Origin: Helicoverpa zea
Lineage: Eukaryota > Arthropoda > Insecta > Lepidoptera > Noctuidae
DNA: 64,000 nt
Direction: 5' to 3'
NCBI RefSeq assembly: GCF_022581195.2
Contig: NC_061456.1
Location: forward strand, 12,402,501-12,466,500
Shown here one piece after another: positions 1 through 11,709 of the stretch (within the stretch, counting starts at the first letter, position 1; each line of letters begins with the position of its first letter). The position numbers and the translations under genes were made by a program. The notes under the pieces were generated by a model. It saw only the letters and a list, made by a program, of their open reading frames with translations. It did no database searches and was not told where the DNA came from.

Positions 1-129
1 AATTTCTAGAAAAGATTAATGAACGAAATAATTTTCTCTACACCTAAAAACCTACTTTAATTATTTGATTTGATAAAAATATTTTTCTATCTATAGGTCC
101 TAATATTATAAAGAAGAAACATTTTTTTG

Positions 130-250
130 TTTGTACTCTAAAGGCTTGAATCTACTGAAATCTTTCACTGTGTATTTTATTCCGGTATGGGCAGTATTTC
201 CCACGGGATGCGGGTGAAACCGCGGGAAAGCGACAGGCTATTAATAGAAG
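130..250 (-). repeat. Lepidopteran short interspersed repeat, fragment (ACTAGCTTCTGCC family)
   Basis: The minus strand matches the repeat seen more fully at 25189-25388: the shared parts are the GGTTTCACCCGCATCCCGTG block and the CACTGAAAGA block downstream of it. The ends are not defined and no target duplication is visible. The assignment rests on similarity within this window and on familiarity with such repeats in moth genomes; the class (Helitron-like Lep1 or LINE-derived) is not settled. Confidence 0.55.
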
Positions 251-544
251 TTATTTCAATATCAGAGGGCATTCATGATGACCTCTACACATGATGAACA
301 TTGCGTTATAGGTACACATATGAAATAAATATTTTACTTTTACAAAAAAAGATGTCCTTTTATTTTTATCAAGATAAAGGCAACTATCGACTTGCTAAGG
401 AAACAAAAGTAAAGAAAACTATGCAGAAAATCGCTATCAATGTAAAAGATCATAAATAGGCTAAAAAATGAAAAATACACTGATTAAACAATTCATTTTA
501 CATATTTAAATTCATGATCTTTTTTTAAATAATACTGGTTTTGT

Positions 545-705
545 TAATGCTTAACGAAGTCGGTCCATGGATGGGTGGCCATGTCATCATATTGTATCTT
601 ATTTCTGAAGGCATGTTCAATTGGTAGGGCCCGGCTGCCGCACGTGTTTCGGATAAAAAGGTTGAGAAGTCAGATAGGCAGTCGCTCCATGTGTACTTAA
701 TACGA
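545..705 (+). repeat. Degenerate SINE-like fragment
   Basis: The part around 655-690 (GTCAGATAGGCAGTCGCTCC) matches the body of the full SINEs at 4014-4395 and 7722-8108, and GGCCCGGCTG near 628 recalls the GTCCCGGCTG block of the same SINEs. The tRNA-like head is absent and the start is unclear. Confidence 0.35.
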
Positions 706-720
706 ACTGGCAAAAGACTA

Positions 721-1900
721 GGCATTTTGAAACACTAACAGACGCATTAATTTACAAAATACGAAATATGGGAAAGATAAACACGATATAAAAACTGGAC
801 CGGAATTTGCGAAAGATTTGAACCATTTTCATACCAAATTATAACTATGTACAATGGAATTATTTGAAGGTTAAAACCATTTCACAAGTAACCGAGGTTT
901 AAGACGGTATGTGTTCATTGGGTCAGTGGAGTTTTAAAAACAATGGATAGACATTGGACTGGCATTCGGTTTACTCTAACTATGTTTAATTACGAGTATG
1001 TTTAACAGCTGATGTTGAAATTTTCTCGTGCAATTCTGGACTTTTTATGTGTACCATCTGACTGAATCGCGTTTTTTTTGGTGATTAGTAAAATATTTTG
1101 TGGATAATAAATTATTTATAAAAAAATATTTTGAAGCAACTAACGTAAAACATAGGAAAATTTCTTTCAAAAATTCCCAACTATGTAACATCTCGAGAAA
1201 AACAACAATATTGCGTGTGTAACATATTCTTAGGTAATTATTATTCTACACAATTGTAAAATCTTTTGATTCACGATACACGTAAATTCAAATCTGACTG
1301 ATTTAAGATACTATATTTGCTAACGCTATAGATTAGTCATACCATAAAAATACGATTCTATAACAAAAACATATTTTTGTTGTTATCTACGTTTTACTTT
1401 TAATCAATTTACTATAAATGGGGATTTTTAAGCTCTATGTTGTTATTTTAGGAAAAACCAAGTAACGAACGAACGAACATCGAACGCATTTTTTCATATC
1501 ACATGCTAATTTACCAATAAAATGTCGAAGACTTTGACAGAAAAAATTTGAAATTCATAATAATGATATTTTACCGCAACAATTTTCCATTCACACAATG
1601 ATAATAATTTGTCTTATAACTTTTTTGCAGCTTTTTCAGTAGAAAATGACTACGTACGAGGAATTTCCCTCGTGAATCATGAGTCCAAAGTCGATATTGT
1701 GTTGTGTAACGTATAAGTACAAATTACAATGATTTCAAAGGTTTCTTAGTCATTACTACGTCACACATCGTCATGTGAAAAAGGTCTTTCGGCAACTGCT
1801 TGTCTTTTCACAACGAACCTCAAAACATTAAAATGCGGTTTTAACTTACATAAATTCGTAGAGTACTTAAGGAGTTTAAGAGACGGCGGAGTTTTAAGTG
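721..1900. other. AT-rich DNA, nothing recognised
   Basis: I see no coding stretch with protein-like composition, no clear inverted termini and no tandem array here. Short A/T runs and scattered stop codons dominate all frames. Confidence 0.5.
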
Positions 1901-1916
1901 AGTGCAAGCTGTCTTC

Positions 1917-2054
1917 TCCTTCTGCGAAGCGGTTATGCTCGAGAAGGAGGAGGCGGAACGCCAGAGAGTTCGCACCTCTCATCCCGGCCGCCGCGCTGGA
2001 CCAGGTAGACACCATGGGCGCCGGGTGTCGCGAGATGACACCCGGCCACCGTAG
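1917..2054 (+). pseudogene. R1-clade LINE, C-terminal end of the reverse transcriptase ORF
   Basis: An open frame of 45 codons ends at a TAG (2052-2054). It reads FCEAVMLEKEEAERQ followed by an Arg/Pro-rich tail. A Phe-Cys-(2)-Val-Met-Leu helix, then a Glu/Arg run and a basic tail, is what I recall at the extreme C-terminus of R1-type retrotransposon ORF2 proteins. Only this tail is present: no catalytic reverse transcriptase or endonuclease motifs lie upstream, so the copy is 5' truncated, as target-primed insertions usually are. The GC content is much higher than in the flanks. The clade assignment is from memory of the family and was not searched. Confidence 0.6.
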
Positions 2055-2366
2055 GCGTGGGTCTGTGGACGGTGAGTTCGGGTGGCTCATCGTCCCTCTG
2101 TCTACTTAGACGACAGACCCGTGTCGACGGCGCGCGTTGTTCCACGCGCTCCTCAAACAGATGTCAGCAACCCCAGCGGGGCCCAGCAGGGCTAAGGCCT
2201 GCCGGGGCTGCGGGTTGTTCGAAAGAGATACCGCGACCCTGGTACACAAAAGGCCTATGACGGAACACGACGGTTTTTAGTCAGTAAGAGTCTGACACTT
2301 CCACACCGCTGCTAACCCACAGCGGGAGGGGTCATTTGATGATTTTTGACGTCGTTAAAAAAAAAA
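1917..2366 (+). mobile_element. 5'-truncated R1-clade LINE copy with 3' UTR and poly(A)
   Basis: The element runs from the ORF tail (1917-2054) through a GC-rich 3' UTR to GACGTCGTT and a run of ten A (2357-2366). The UTR contains TTTTAGTCAGTAAGAGTCTG and CTAACCCACAGCGGGAG; the same words occur at 18185-18310 (+) and 58850-58950 (-), so the family has several local copies. The 5' breakpoint is uncertain (it may lie before 1917) and I found no convincing target duplication. Confidence 0.65.
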
Positions 2367-2807
2367 GGCCCACATAACCACATCGTTTTTCCCCGAGCAT
2401 TTTCACTTATTGACAAAAAAGAAAATGTTTTCATAATTTTAATTTTCTTTCCAAAGTGTTAAATTTAGGCGAGTTGCTAAATCGTTACTTAAATATTAAT
2501 TGATATCCCAAACGTTACTTGATTTGTCATCAAGTGACCAACCTTCAGTGTTCATTAGAACTACGTTAGCAACTTTCTACTTACATAATATTTTAGTCAT
2601 CAACCTGTAAGTAATTAACAGTGTTTTATAACCCAGAATAATCGATAAATTGTAACCAATACTTTTTGTTGTATTTCGTTACTTTACTCATGTTTTTGTC
2701 CTTATCAATTTAATATTGCAGTTCATAGGTAATGTCGAACACTTGAACGTTTTGCAACAATATGCTTATGTACATATATTAAACTTCTTGAGACGGGTAC
2801 AATAATC

Positions 2808-2975
2808 GGCTACCCCGCTTTTTGCTGGGGAGTTTGGTGCGCCATTTCTTCCCAGCAAAAACACGTATGAAGTGGTGAAGAGAAAATTTTGGGGCTGTCT
2901 TTTGTTTTGTTCGAAATGCGCTGACTTATTCATTTCAATTATTTTTTCAGCCTTATTAAAATAAACGTTTTTGAG
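2808..2975 (+). repeat. Interspersed repeat with CTTCCCAGCAAAAACAC core
   Basis: The stretch GGGGAGTTTG-G-GC-CCATTTCTTCCCAGCAAAAACAC-GGGGCTGTCTTTTGTT reappears at 8522-8660 on this strand and, diverged, at 9828-9935 and 28625-28710 on the other. It ends in AATAAA-like sequence near 2958. This is probably the 3' end of a non-LTR element; no coding sequence remains. Confidence 0.45.
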
Positions 2976-3998
2976 GTTGAGTTTTTTACTTACCTAATAA
3001 GTCGTCTTGTCGCCGATTTGACAATGTCGAAAATAAAATCTGTTTTTTCCCATGTTTACGTACTGTTACGAAACTGTAGATTCCGCGGTCACTACAATTT
3101 CATACAAGTAATGCTCTACTTATAAATACTGGCATCACAACAATATGGCAACGTCTATATTGAGACCAAGAGAGTCTAAGCGACCTCCGTGTCCTTGTGT
3201 CAACTTTTACAAGAATTGCGCTACACACGAAATTCCTGTTTCATCAATTTCCTGGTCGCTGTTATTGTTAAATTTTAAATTATATAATTTAAATATTTAA
3301 ACAAATTTAAAGAATAAAGATAAGTATATTTGGAAATGTTGGCTGCTGGGAATTTTTTCATCATCGTCCATCATTGTTATTTTTCGTTTCCTTCCCAGTT
3401 TGTATTTATTTGACTGAAAGTTGCTTCACCGGCGTAAAAGTAATACACAAAAAACTTTATTGTCTTCACAGCACGTTATACGTCTTTGAATTTTGAAAAT
3501 CACTCTCACGTTACTTCTATTACTTCCGACATTTATAGATCGAGACATAAGTATGTATGAGCCTTTAAGTAGGTCTTAATTAATACTGATTGACGTTTGG
3601 ACTTAACTTGGTCCAATACCAAACCCTGTCTGCTGTTTAATACTTGAAGCTAAGAAATAATCGCATATTTCCTAACTTCCTACTCCTAACACACTAGGAA
3701 GTAACGAGTAGGTGTTTAAAGGTCTCTAAAATACATAAGCTATTCAAGAAGTGCGGTTGAATACATAAAACATTTTAATTAATATATTTTGCTATCGATT
3801 TCTTAAACCAGAAGTGATTTTTGGTCATACCATGTTATAGTGCTTTGGTTTGCGGAAGTCTGGTGATTGATTTATGGCGCTATATGTGTGGGCACGCCTT
3901 TATGAGGTGAAGTCATAGTTTTACAATGATGGAGGGAGTATCTTCTAATGCCCAAGTTCACTGACAGTGTAAACGTCAGTTTTCTTTAAACAACTGAT
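2976..3998. other. AT-rich DNA, nothing recognised
   Basis: No element boundary, coding stretch or array could be supported. A short GGCTGCTGGGAATTTTTTCATCATC segment near 3340 hints at another decayed LINE end but is too short to call. Confidence 0.45.
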
Positions 3999-4013
3999 TA
4001 CTATGAATTTTCA

Positions 4014-4395
4014 AGTCAAGGTGGCTTAGTGGGTAAAGAGCCAACATCTCGAGTGTGATTGTGTGGGTTCGATCCCAGGTCAGGCAAGTGCCAATGCAAC
4101 TTTTCTAAGTTTGTATGTACTTTCTAAGTATATCTTAGACACCAATGACTGTGTTTCGGATGGCATGTTAAACTGTCGGTCCCGGCTGTTAAAGAACATC
4201 CTTGGTAGTCGGTACGGGTAGTCAGAAGCCAGTAAGTCTGACACCAATCTAACCAAGAGGAATTAGGTTGCCCGGGTAACTGGGTTGAGGAGGTCAGATA
4301 GGCAGCCGCTCCTTGTAAATTACTGGTACTCAGCTGTATCCGGTTAGACTGGACGCCGACCCGAAACCGACCGAAAAGGCTTGGATCTCTCTCTC
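4014..4395 (+). mobile_element. tRNA-derived SINE, complete (copy A)
   Basis: A tRNA-like head carries the two RNA polymerase III promoter boxes: GTGGCTTAGTGGG (box A) and GGTTCGATCCC (box B). A body shared with copies B and C follows, then a TCTCTCTCTC tail. The insertion is framed by a 15-bp target duplication, TACTATGAATTTTCA, at 3999-4013 and 4396-4410. It codes for nothing and would depend on a LINE reverse transcriptase. The sequence resembles the HaSE-type SINEs of noctuid moths as I remember them. Confidence 0.85.
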
Positions 4396-4410
4396 TACTA
4401 TGAATTTTCA

Positions 4411-5780
4411 CGTTCGGACAGAGTTTAGGGTTTTCAAAGTAAACAGGGTTTAACACGTTTAAAAACGGGAGTTTATACTGTCAGTGAATTTTGGCCTAAG
4501 TATGAAGATCATGTTGCGGTAGAATGGTGGATATAATATATTTTTTAAACAATACAACTGAATAAAAATAGTAGCAATTAATCGATGACATAATATCATT
4601 ATGTAAATCATTCAGATTGTTAACGTTTGATTACTAATTGATTTACGGAAAAATAAGTTAACTGTATTAATAGTGGATTTTATTATTACTTTCATGTATT
4701 TTTTTTTTTTTGTAATTTTGTCTTCGCTCATCATTCGATACTTTAACAAAATATTAACCGCAAGACTGTAAATAAGAGTTATGTTTTTATTATTAGTTTA
4801 CATTTTAAGAAATTTTTAAAAAAGTTTGTATACTAGAAAAAAGCTCCTGAACGACCTTTTGAAAAGTGTCTATTTACGTCATAAAGATGACAAAATAAAT
4901 CAATTTTTCATCTTATTTTAATCTAGGCTCTTCTGAAGTCAGTTGATCAGTAAATTATAAAGTTGTGACTAATCTGGGTGCTTATGGACTCGTTCGTACG
5001 TTTATACAATCTCGAGAATCAATTTTAATGTTACCGGTATTGATAGGTATAGCTTTACATATTTGCGAAAAGATTTGTTGGTTTATCTGTAGGTAAATAA
5101 TTTGACTAACGGTATATAAGGTGTTTATGAATAGATCTTACAATTTATTCAGCGAAGAGCTACTGTTCATTTAATAGGCAATAGGTATATGATTTGTAAT
5201 CCGCAATGAAAATATGTATTTTTTTTTTTACTTTTTGGGTGCCAGCTTTTAATAAAGTTTTTTTCTAATTTTATTAGATTTCAACAAACATAGAGAAAAA
5301 ATAACTTTTTGTTATAGTCTGTTTTGTGAAGATATGAGAAGACAAAACCGCGCGAATTACTTGTATAGCAAAAATAATTAGTCGACACGTTATTAATGGC
5401 GTACAATTTAGCGTCTTTTGTGTAGCTTCCCATCTTCTAAAGGTTAGACAAGATTTTAGTGTTTTGATTATTTTAAAACGAAATATTAACAACCGAAGTT
5501 TGTAAAAAAATGTTTAGTTATGAATCAAATATGGTTGATCAAGGCTGTTGACTTTTCAACTGATATTAGGAATTGCGTAATCTTCGAATGAATAGTACTT
5601 TAATATATTTTGACCAAAGGTTATATTTTTGTGGAGGAGTGTTATAAATGTTTGACGAAATGCGTAGCAGGATAGTCACCATGACTGTCCTATATTTTAT
5701 TAACATGATTTGCTCGATTTAAACATCGCACCTGTATTTTATCGAAGCCAGATCACATTTAATTTTAAGCTTATATTTAG
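4411..5780. other. AT-rich DNA, nothing recognised
   Basis: Only short A/T-rich open stretches with repetitive low-complexity composition occur. I see no inverted termini or known repeat family in this interval. Confidence 0.45.
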
Positions 5781-5936
5781 GTGATTCACACATGACACCG
5801 CAATCTCATATTGTATTGGTTTCTATGAAATCCTTTCAATCTTTCACATGAATACAAAACGCGAAGATTGTTTGCTTTTGTTTACCGCCACGTTACTACC
5901 CTCAGCGGTCAGTGAACGGTGTCATGTGATAATCAC
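5781..5936. mobile_element. Small inverted-repeat element (MITE), 156 bp
   Basis: GTGATTCACACATGACACCG at 5781-5800 is matched in reverse complement by 5917-5936 at 18 of 20 positions. The interior has no coding potential. A target duplication is not evident, so the superfamily is open. A chance inverted repeat of this quality 156 bp apart is unlikely. Confidence 0.5.
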
Positions 5937-7704
5937 GTTGTTCGGTACAAATGGACCCTGCCCATGCTGCGGATATTGTTCAAAAAAGTTACTTCATACA
6001 TAGGGCCTCAAGAAGGAACAAAAGTGGGTTTTAGACAGTTAATCTCTGATATCTACCATTCCCATCCATATCTCCATTACCATCTCTGATTTTCCACAAA
6101 TGAAAGTGCACATTAAGTTTATTGCAAACATGGATACCTACAGTTTAAAATAGTACTGACATGCAACTACTCTAACGATTGAAGTAGCTGAACTATTTAT
6201 TGCACAATCAGATTATAATCTTAATATTTTTAATAAGATTAACATGGTTATATTAACACGAATGAAGTATCTGTCGCGTAAATAATTTATAGCAGGTTAT
6301 TATGAAATAAGAGCATAATAAGCCATATTTGGGTCTTCTTCAAGTTAAAAATATACTACGTTTTAATTTTGACCTTTTGCTTACTGAATATGCGCGTAGA
6401 TGTTAATATATTTTTATAATGAAGATAGATTTAAAAAATTATAACTGTTATGACAACTAATTTATATGTATTACGAGTATGAGTTATATTTTTTCACTAA
6501 ACAGACGAACCCTTGCCATTTTGTGGTCTTTTCTTTGTCTTCAAATTAATATTAGTAGACGATAAAACACAGTAATTTATTTAAATAATTTTGTTTAAAA
6601 TATAGTAATATTAAGAATTTTAGATACAAAATAAATGAACTGAACAAAAGCGTTTCTTTTTGTGTCATCTTTGTCCTCTGTGCATGTGTCCAAAAACATC
6701 ATTACATTAAATTATGTACTAAGGCGGATCAGACAGCATGTAAAGAGTTTGAATTCCTTTGCCAATAACTTCTAGAAAATGTTAACTATATTTTTTTGAG
6801 TACCTTTGGTTGGGGTATTGTCTTGGTATTCATTGAGAAGAAGGTATTAGTAAGACGTCTGTCTAATAAGTTAACTCACAAACTTTTCCTTTTTTGTTAC
6901 AGGTATGTCATCCTATTGGTTAGTAATGGTGTCTGGTAGTGTGAGATCTGCCTACATGTTAAAATGTTTAAATAAATAATAATCAGTCGTGAACACAAAA
7001 CATGGGTTTGTCACGGATCAATTTACCATAATAGTTAAAATGCTTCTGTCTTACATTGTGTGAATTAATTATAGTTTTTTTGTGTTTTAATGAACTTTAA
7101 TCATAAAGGATCGGTCAAGATAACGTAAAACGCAATTTTAAAGCAAGCTTCATAGCTGAATCTTCATCTATAGTCATTGTGAATTAAAATCAACGCGTTG
7201 ACTGGTGATTTTACACACTAATACTAATCACACACTACATGCCATATTAGGAAAACAGGTTTCGAATTCGGTTCACTAGTTCGAAAGACCTCCCACAGAC
7301 TACATTATTACGTCTTATCAACATTCAAGTACAGATTAGCAATATAATGATATACTTACACTTGACATTGAAATTTATCTTATGTAAGATGCTGTGACCG
7401 CATAGATTTTTAAATGTCATGTGTCACGGTTATGAATAATGGCCCATAAAAATTGATATTTTTGATTTAATCTGAATAATTGAGGGATTTTGAAGGGCTA
7501 ATATTTGGCCGGATGTTTTGAGGTGAAGAAGTCTTAATTTAAGTTAAAAGCTTTTTAATTGGTACTAGCCATTTCATTCGCTCCACGTAGGTACTACGGC
7601 CTGTACCGGGACAAAGTATAGCTTTTGTTACTAGGGAAAAGTTTAGTTTTCCAACAGTGAAATAATTATTCAAACCGATTTATTAGAAACAAAAAAATGT
7701 TTAG
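5937..7704. other. AT-rich DNA with little recognisable content
   Basis: The interval is low-complexity A/T-rich sequence. A short piece near 7582-7640 (CTCCACGTAGGTACTACGG, GTACCGGGA) is reminiscent of the ACTAGCTTCTGCC repeat family but is too decayed to delimit. Confidence 0.4.
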
Positions 7705-7721
7705 TACTCTTTCTTATATTG

Positions 7722-8108
7722 AAAAAGTCGTGGTGGCCTAGTGGGCAAAGAACCGACCTCTCGAGTAGGAGGGCGCGGGTTCGATTCCAGGTCAAGCAAG
7801 TACCAATGCAACTTTTCTAAGTTTGTATGTACTTTCTAAGTATATCTTAGACACCAATGACTGTGTTTCGGATGGCACGTTAAACTGTAGGTCCCGGCTG
7901 GCATTGAACATCCTTGGCAGTCATTACGGGTAGTCAGAAGCCAGTAAGTCTGACACCAGTCTAACCAAGGGGTATCAGGTTGCCCGGGTAACTGGGTTGA
8001 GGAGGTTAGATAGGCAGTCGCTTCTTGTAAAGCACTGGTACTCAGCTGAATCCGGTTAGACTGGAAGCCGACCCCAACATAGTTTGGGAAAAAGGCTCGG
8101 AGGATAGA
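7722..8108 (+). mobile_element. tRNA-derived SINE, complete (copy B)
   Basis: Box A-like TGGCCTAGTGG lies at 7734-7744 and box B GGTTCGATTCC at 7778-7788, giving a tRNA-derived head. The body is nearly colinear with copies A and C, and the 3' end reads AAGGCTCGGAGGATAGA. A perfect 17-bp target duplication, TACTCTTTCTTATATTG, flanks it at 7705-7721 and 8109-8125. The clean duplication suggests a recent insertion. The internal pol III promoter looks intact, so the copy may still be transcribed. Confidence 0.88.
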
Positions 8109-8521
8109 TACTCTTTCTTATATTGGTATCTATAGAAGAATATAAAATCTGTGATGTGGCAGTCCACAGGTCCTAGTTGGCTTTTATGGAATTTGTAATT
8201 TTCATGATACACAGAGTCCGTTACATTTTGAAAAGCAAACGTTAAGAAGTTATAATTTCTAAATCAACGTTTGAAGCTAAGAAGTGAGAGTGTTAAAACT
8301 TTACCTTATCGAAGACCTTGATAGTTGCGACACTAATCGCTCACCAAATGATGCGGTTTGTGTGACCGATCACTCAAAGTATTGGAACAGGTAATAAAAC
8401 GTAATTTGGGCTTAATGATAGTCGTTACATAGTTTGGACATATTTTCTAGAAAAGTATTAAAATATTCCCAATAATATCTATCACTAGTTTTTAAGCTTC
8501 TTTTAGCACACTGTAGACTAA

Positions 8522-8660
8522 ACAGGGGAGTTTGTTCCACCACTTCTTCTTCCCAGCAAAAACACATAGGCAGTGTTGAAGGGCGGGCGTTATGGGGGCT
8601 GTCTTTTGTTAAATTGACCTTCAAAAAGTGCTGACTTTTAGCCTACTTTAAATAAATGAC
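8522..8660 (+). repeat. Interspersed repeat with CTTCCCAGCAAAAACAC core
   Basis: This is a second copy of the repeat at 2808-2975, in the same orientation: GGGGAGTTTG, CTTCCCAGCAAAAACAC and GGGGGCTGTCTTTTGTT occur in the same order and spacing, and it ends with AATAAA near 8650. Confidence 0.5.
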
Positions 8661-9827
8661 TTTTTATCTTTTATCTTAACAGTCGGCCGACAGTTGACCC
8701 GATGGTGGGCATTTTTTTTTAAAGAAAATCTCGGTTTCGATTTTTAGTCGGTTTGAACCTTCTAATACCTGAGCTTTGTAATGTGCGTAGTACCAATCAT
8801 TTTCATGCTGATTTATGAGCCCAAACAAACTACAGGCGGACTAAAAGTTTGCAATGTGCGGGTATACTTTGAGTTCATTTCTTTTGGCTACACCCGGAGT
8901 CGGTTGATCACATGAGCCCATTTCATAATTTCCCATCGCATTACTGTCAATTAGAGATTACTCATAAAAATAATTTAAAAGTAAAAGCCGTCTTATTCTG
9001 CTTTTGAGGAAACACAAAAATTAATAACAAATTTCTTTATACAAGAATTTGCTAATTGGACTTCCGGAAAAGAAGACACGACTAATAATACGGAACTGAG
9101 GTTCTGCTAATATTAAAAAAAACAAAGACATTTGAAAAATTACAGATTCAATGTCTCTCTTAATATTAGCTGCATGCATTAACTTCTACTGATAAGATGA
9201 ACTTAATGGCACTAAGACACAGACTACTTTATTTTATGATTATTTGAACAATACTTTATTATTTTATTTATTTGTGAAAAATAGCGCAATAAGCAAATAT
9301 CAACAATTCTTGAATATGGTTACCTATTTCGAAATATACCTAATGACTTTTTAGTTTTTAATTTATTAGACAATTCAAAGACTCAGATCACAGATACTTA
9401 CCGAATATAAATAATTTAATCATGCTTTTAATAACTCATCAAAAACAAAAGAAAATTGCATGTTGCTTTTACGTAGCCCTAAAATGTCGCACTCACCAAA
9501 TCAATGGTAAGAACATAATTTGAACATCATTACTACCAATTTTCACCGTTTAAAAAGCTGCAAAAATTGGGTGCTAATAACATATCTTTATATACTTATT
9601 TTCAATGATACTTTCCTGTGTTTTTAACGAAGACATCTTTATTATTTTCTTTGAAAACGACAGCGTGAGAAATGAAGATCATTATCATTCGTTAAGGATA
9701 AAAATGATAATTATGTCCCAGTTTCCAGGTTTTTAAATAATGTCTTTATTTTTGTGACCTCCTTACTAACAGAAGAACGTTTATTGAAAGTAGGCTAGTT
9801 TTTAGCACTTTATCATTTCATTTCATT
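8661..9827. other. AT-rich DNA, nothing recognised
   Basis: I find no coding, array or inverted-terminus signal that rises above the A/T-rich background. Confidence 0.45.
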
Positions 9828-9935
9828 TACAAAAGGACAGCACCCCCAAAACGCCCCCCTTTCACCACTTCCTAGTGTTATAACTGGAAAGAAGAAGTGG
9901 CGAAGAACAAACTTCCCAGCAACACAGCTGTCTAT
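9828..9935 (-). repeat. Interspersed repeat with CCCAGCAA core, diverged copy
   Basis: The minus strand carries GGGGGTGCTGTCC-type sequence and a (C)TTCCCAGCAACAC core with AGAAGAAGTGGCG next to it, the same arrangement as at 28625-28710. It is a diverged member of the 2808/8522 family. Confidence 0.4.
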
Positions 9936-10181
9936 TACAATTTAATTGTAATGAAATTGTAATATTAATATTTTATATTGCTTGAAAAAAAATATATAAT
10001 TAAATTATAAGTTATACAATTCAATATTGTTTCAAATTATATTCACAAATAAAATAAAAAAAAACACATTTTGTCACTTGTTTTCTGCATGTAGAAGTTG
10101 ACTTCAAATAAACTAGTGACATTTCAGTCAACATGATATGACTTCAGAAAAATTTCAATTCGAATACACCTTTTCATTTTA

Positions 10182-11117
10182 GGGTAAATCAGGCATATGT
10201 GCCCCAGTCGATAATGTGCCCCACTCGCAGAACTGACAGATGCATTTTGAACTTGCCGCGAATTTGGTCCGTTCGGGTTAGCGACAGAAGTATGGCGTCG
10301 ATGTAAACAACTCAGTGCTGTTATTTATTTGTTTTAACGAAGAAAAAGTGGTCACAAGGTATATATCATAGTCTGAAAATGTTTTGTCTCTGTTGTAACA
10401 TTGAGTTAAAGTGTTTGCTTCATGTTTTTTTTCCATTTTTAAGTTTTATTCTAAAGCTAGCCTCTTGGAACTATTGTGCACCTACAATTGCGTTTCGTTT
10501 TTCTTAAACTTCTTTGTTGAAATCAAGTGGGGCACGTTGCACTGAACTTTGGCTAATGCGCCCCGATTTCTTTCGGGTAATGTGCCCCAAGTCTGTATTA
10601 GTTTATTATTTTTATTTTTAAGTATTTCTGATCGGTTATTTTATTTTTGCAAATAGTGAAGGAAAAAGCTACAGATTCAAGAAAATGGACAAAAGAAAAT
10701 ACGAAAAAAGCTATAGAAGATGTCATAACCATGTATTTTGATATGTATTTTAAGATGTTATTGAAAGTGTTGACTGAAACTGATTTAATTGGTAAGCCTG
10801 AAATAATTTTCAACATGGACGGAAGTGGCATTCAAATTAACAATAAAAATGGAATCGAAGGAAAGGAAAGAAGACTAAAAAATGAGAAGCTTTATTGAGG
10901 CACATATGACTGATGTATCCGTGAAATGTGCCCCACCCTAGACTTTAAGAAATCGTTGATATCAGCTATTTTAATTACTTTTAAGAAGTTTTTTTTTGTT
11001 ATTGTTATACCTATTGAGTCAGAGGTTTAGACTAATTACTTTAATAAACATGCTTTAAATAACACTGTTTATTATTTCAATTTTTCGAATGGTGGGGCAC
11101 AATTGCCAGGTTTACCC
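10182..11117 (+). mobile_element. pogo-like (Tc1/mariner superfamily) deletion derivative 1
   Basis: The element starts GGGTAAATCAGGCATATGTG and ends with the imperfect reverse complement of that sequence (…GCCAGGTTTACCC). It is flanked by TA on both sides (10180-10181 and 11118-11119), the target duplication of the Tc1/mariner superfamily. It is 936 bp, too short for a full transposase gene. Inside lies a fused remnant of a pogo-type transposase (10647-10898). The word TGTGCCCC or its complement recurs about seven times: near both ends, around 10525-10600 and near 10925. Confidence 0.72.
10647..10898 (+). pseudogene. pogo-type transposase, internally deleted remnant
   Basis: The open frame joins two separated parts of a pogo transposase. 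The first (residues about 5-25, KEKATDSRKWTKENTKKAIE) resembles the start of the N-terminal Psq-type helix-turn-helix DNA-binding domain. The second (about 48-70, PEIIFNMDGSGIQINNK) resembles the first catalytic Asp region of the DDE domain, normally N-x-D-E-S/T-G; here the Glu after the Asp is Gly. The rest of the DNA-binding domain, the linker and the other catalytic residues are missing, so it cannot be an active enzyme. The frame opens with a TTG, not an ATG. A pyrimidine run and AAATAG just upstream (about 10640-10656) look like an old splice acceptor. The stop is at 10896-10898. Confidence 0.6.
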
Positions 11118-11119
11118 TA

Positions 11120-11709
11120 CTCTTCATATTATTCCTAATTTATTTTTTTTTAATTTCAAGCTTTTGCTTTTCTTCTTAACTTCTTACTTTATGCTTCGTT
11201 ATTTGGAACTATCACCAAGCAGGCTATATTTTATCTGAATAAGTAAATCAGTTTCTTCAGGACGCTAATAAAAACGTGGGAGTTAGAGATTTCTAAACTG
11301 ATAATTAGGAAGTCAACAATCATATCTATTTTAAAAACATTAGACGTAAAATATTATAATATATGCAAATATTACGTAAGGACACCAAAATAATACAATA
11401 ATTAATTCTTGTTTCCAAAAAAGAATAAAACAACTTTTGAATATCGTAATTTATGTCCTTGAAATTCTCAAATCTATCCACAATAAGCTTAAAATAAAAG
11501 CAGGAAGACTTAAAATAACGAAAGTGAATAATAAAAATATCGAAGGTCAAAATTAATACAAAACAACAATACTGCATAGCAATTTTTGAATAGCAAAACC
11601 CGGTTTTTAAAACCAATTTAAATATTTTACCTTATATTAGTCTATTTTGACATTAGCTTTAGAAATAACCAGTTCCAATCCCATGGGAAGAAGTCACTTT
11701 GGTCATTTT
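11120..11709. other. AT-rich DNA, nothing recognised
   Basis: Both strands carry only A/T-rich, low-complexity open stretches. Nothing resembles a known domain. Confidence 0.4.

Noticed and set aside
7734..7790. tRNA gene
   Set aside because: Box A and box B are present, but the sequence continues into a SINE body with target duplications; the same holds at 4020-4080 and 38770-38830.
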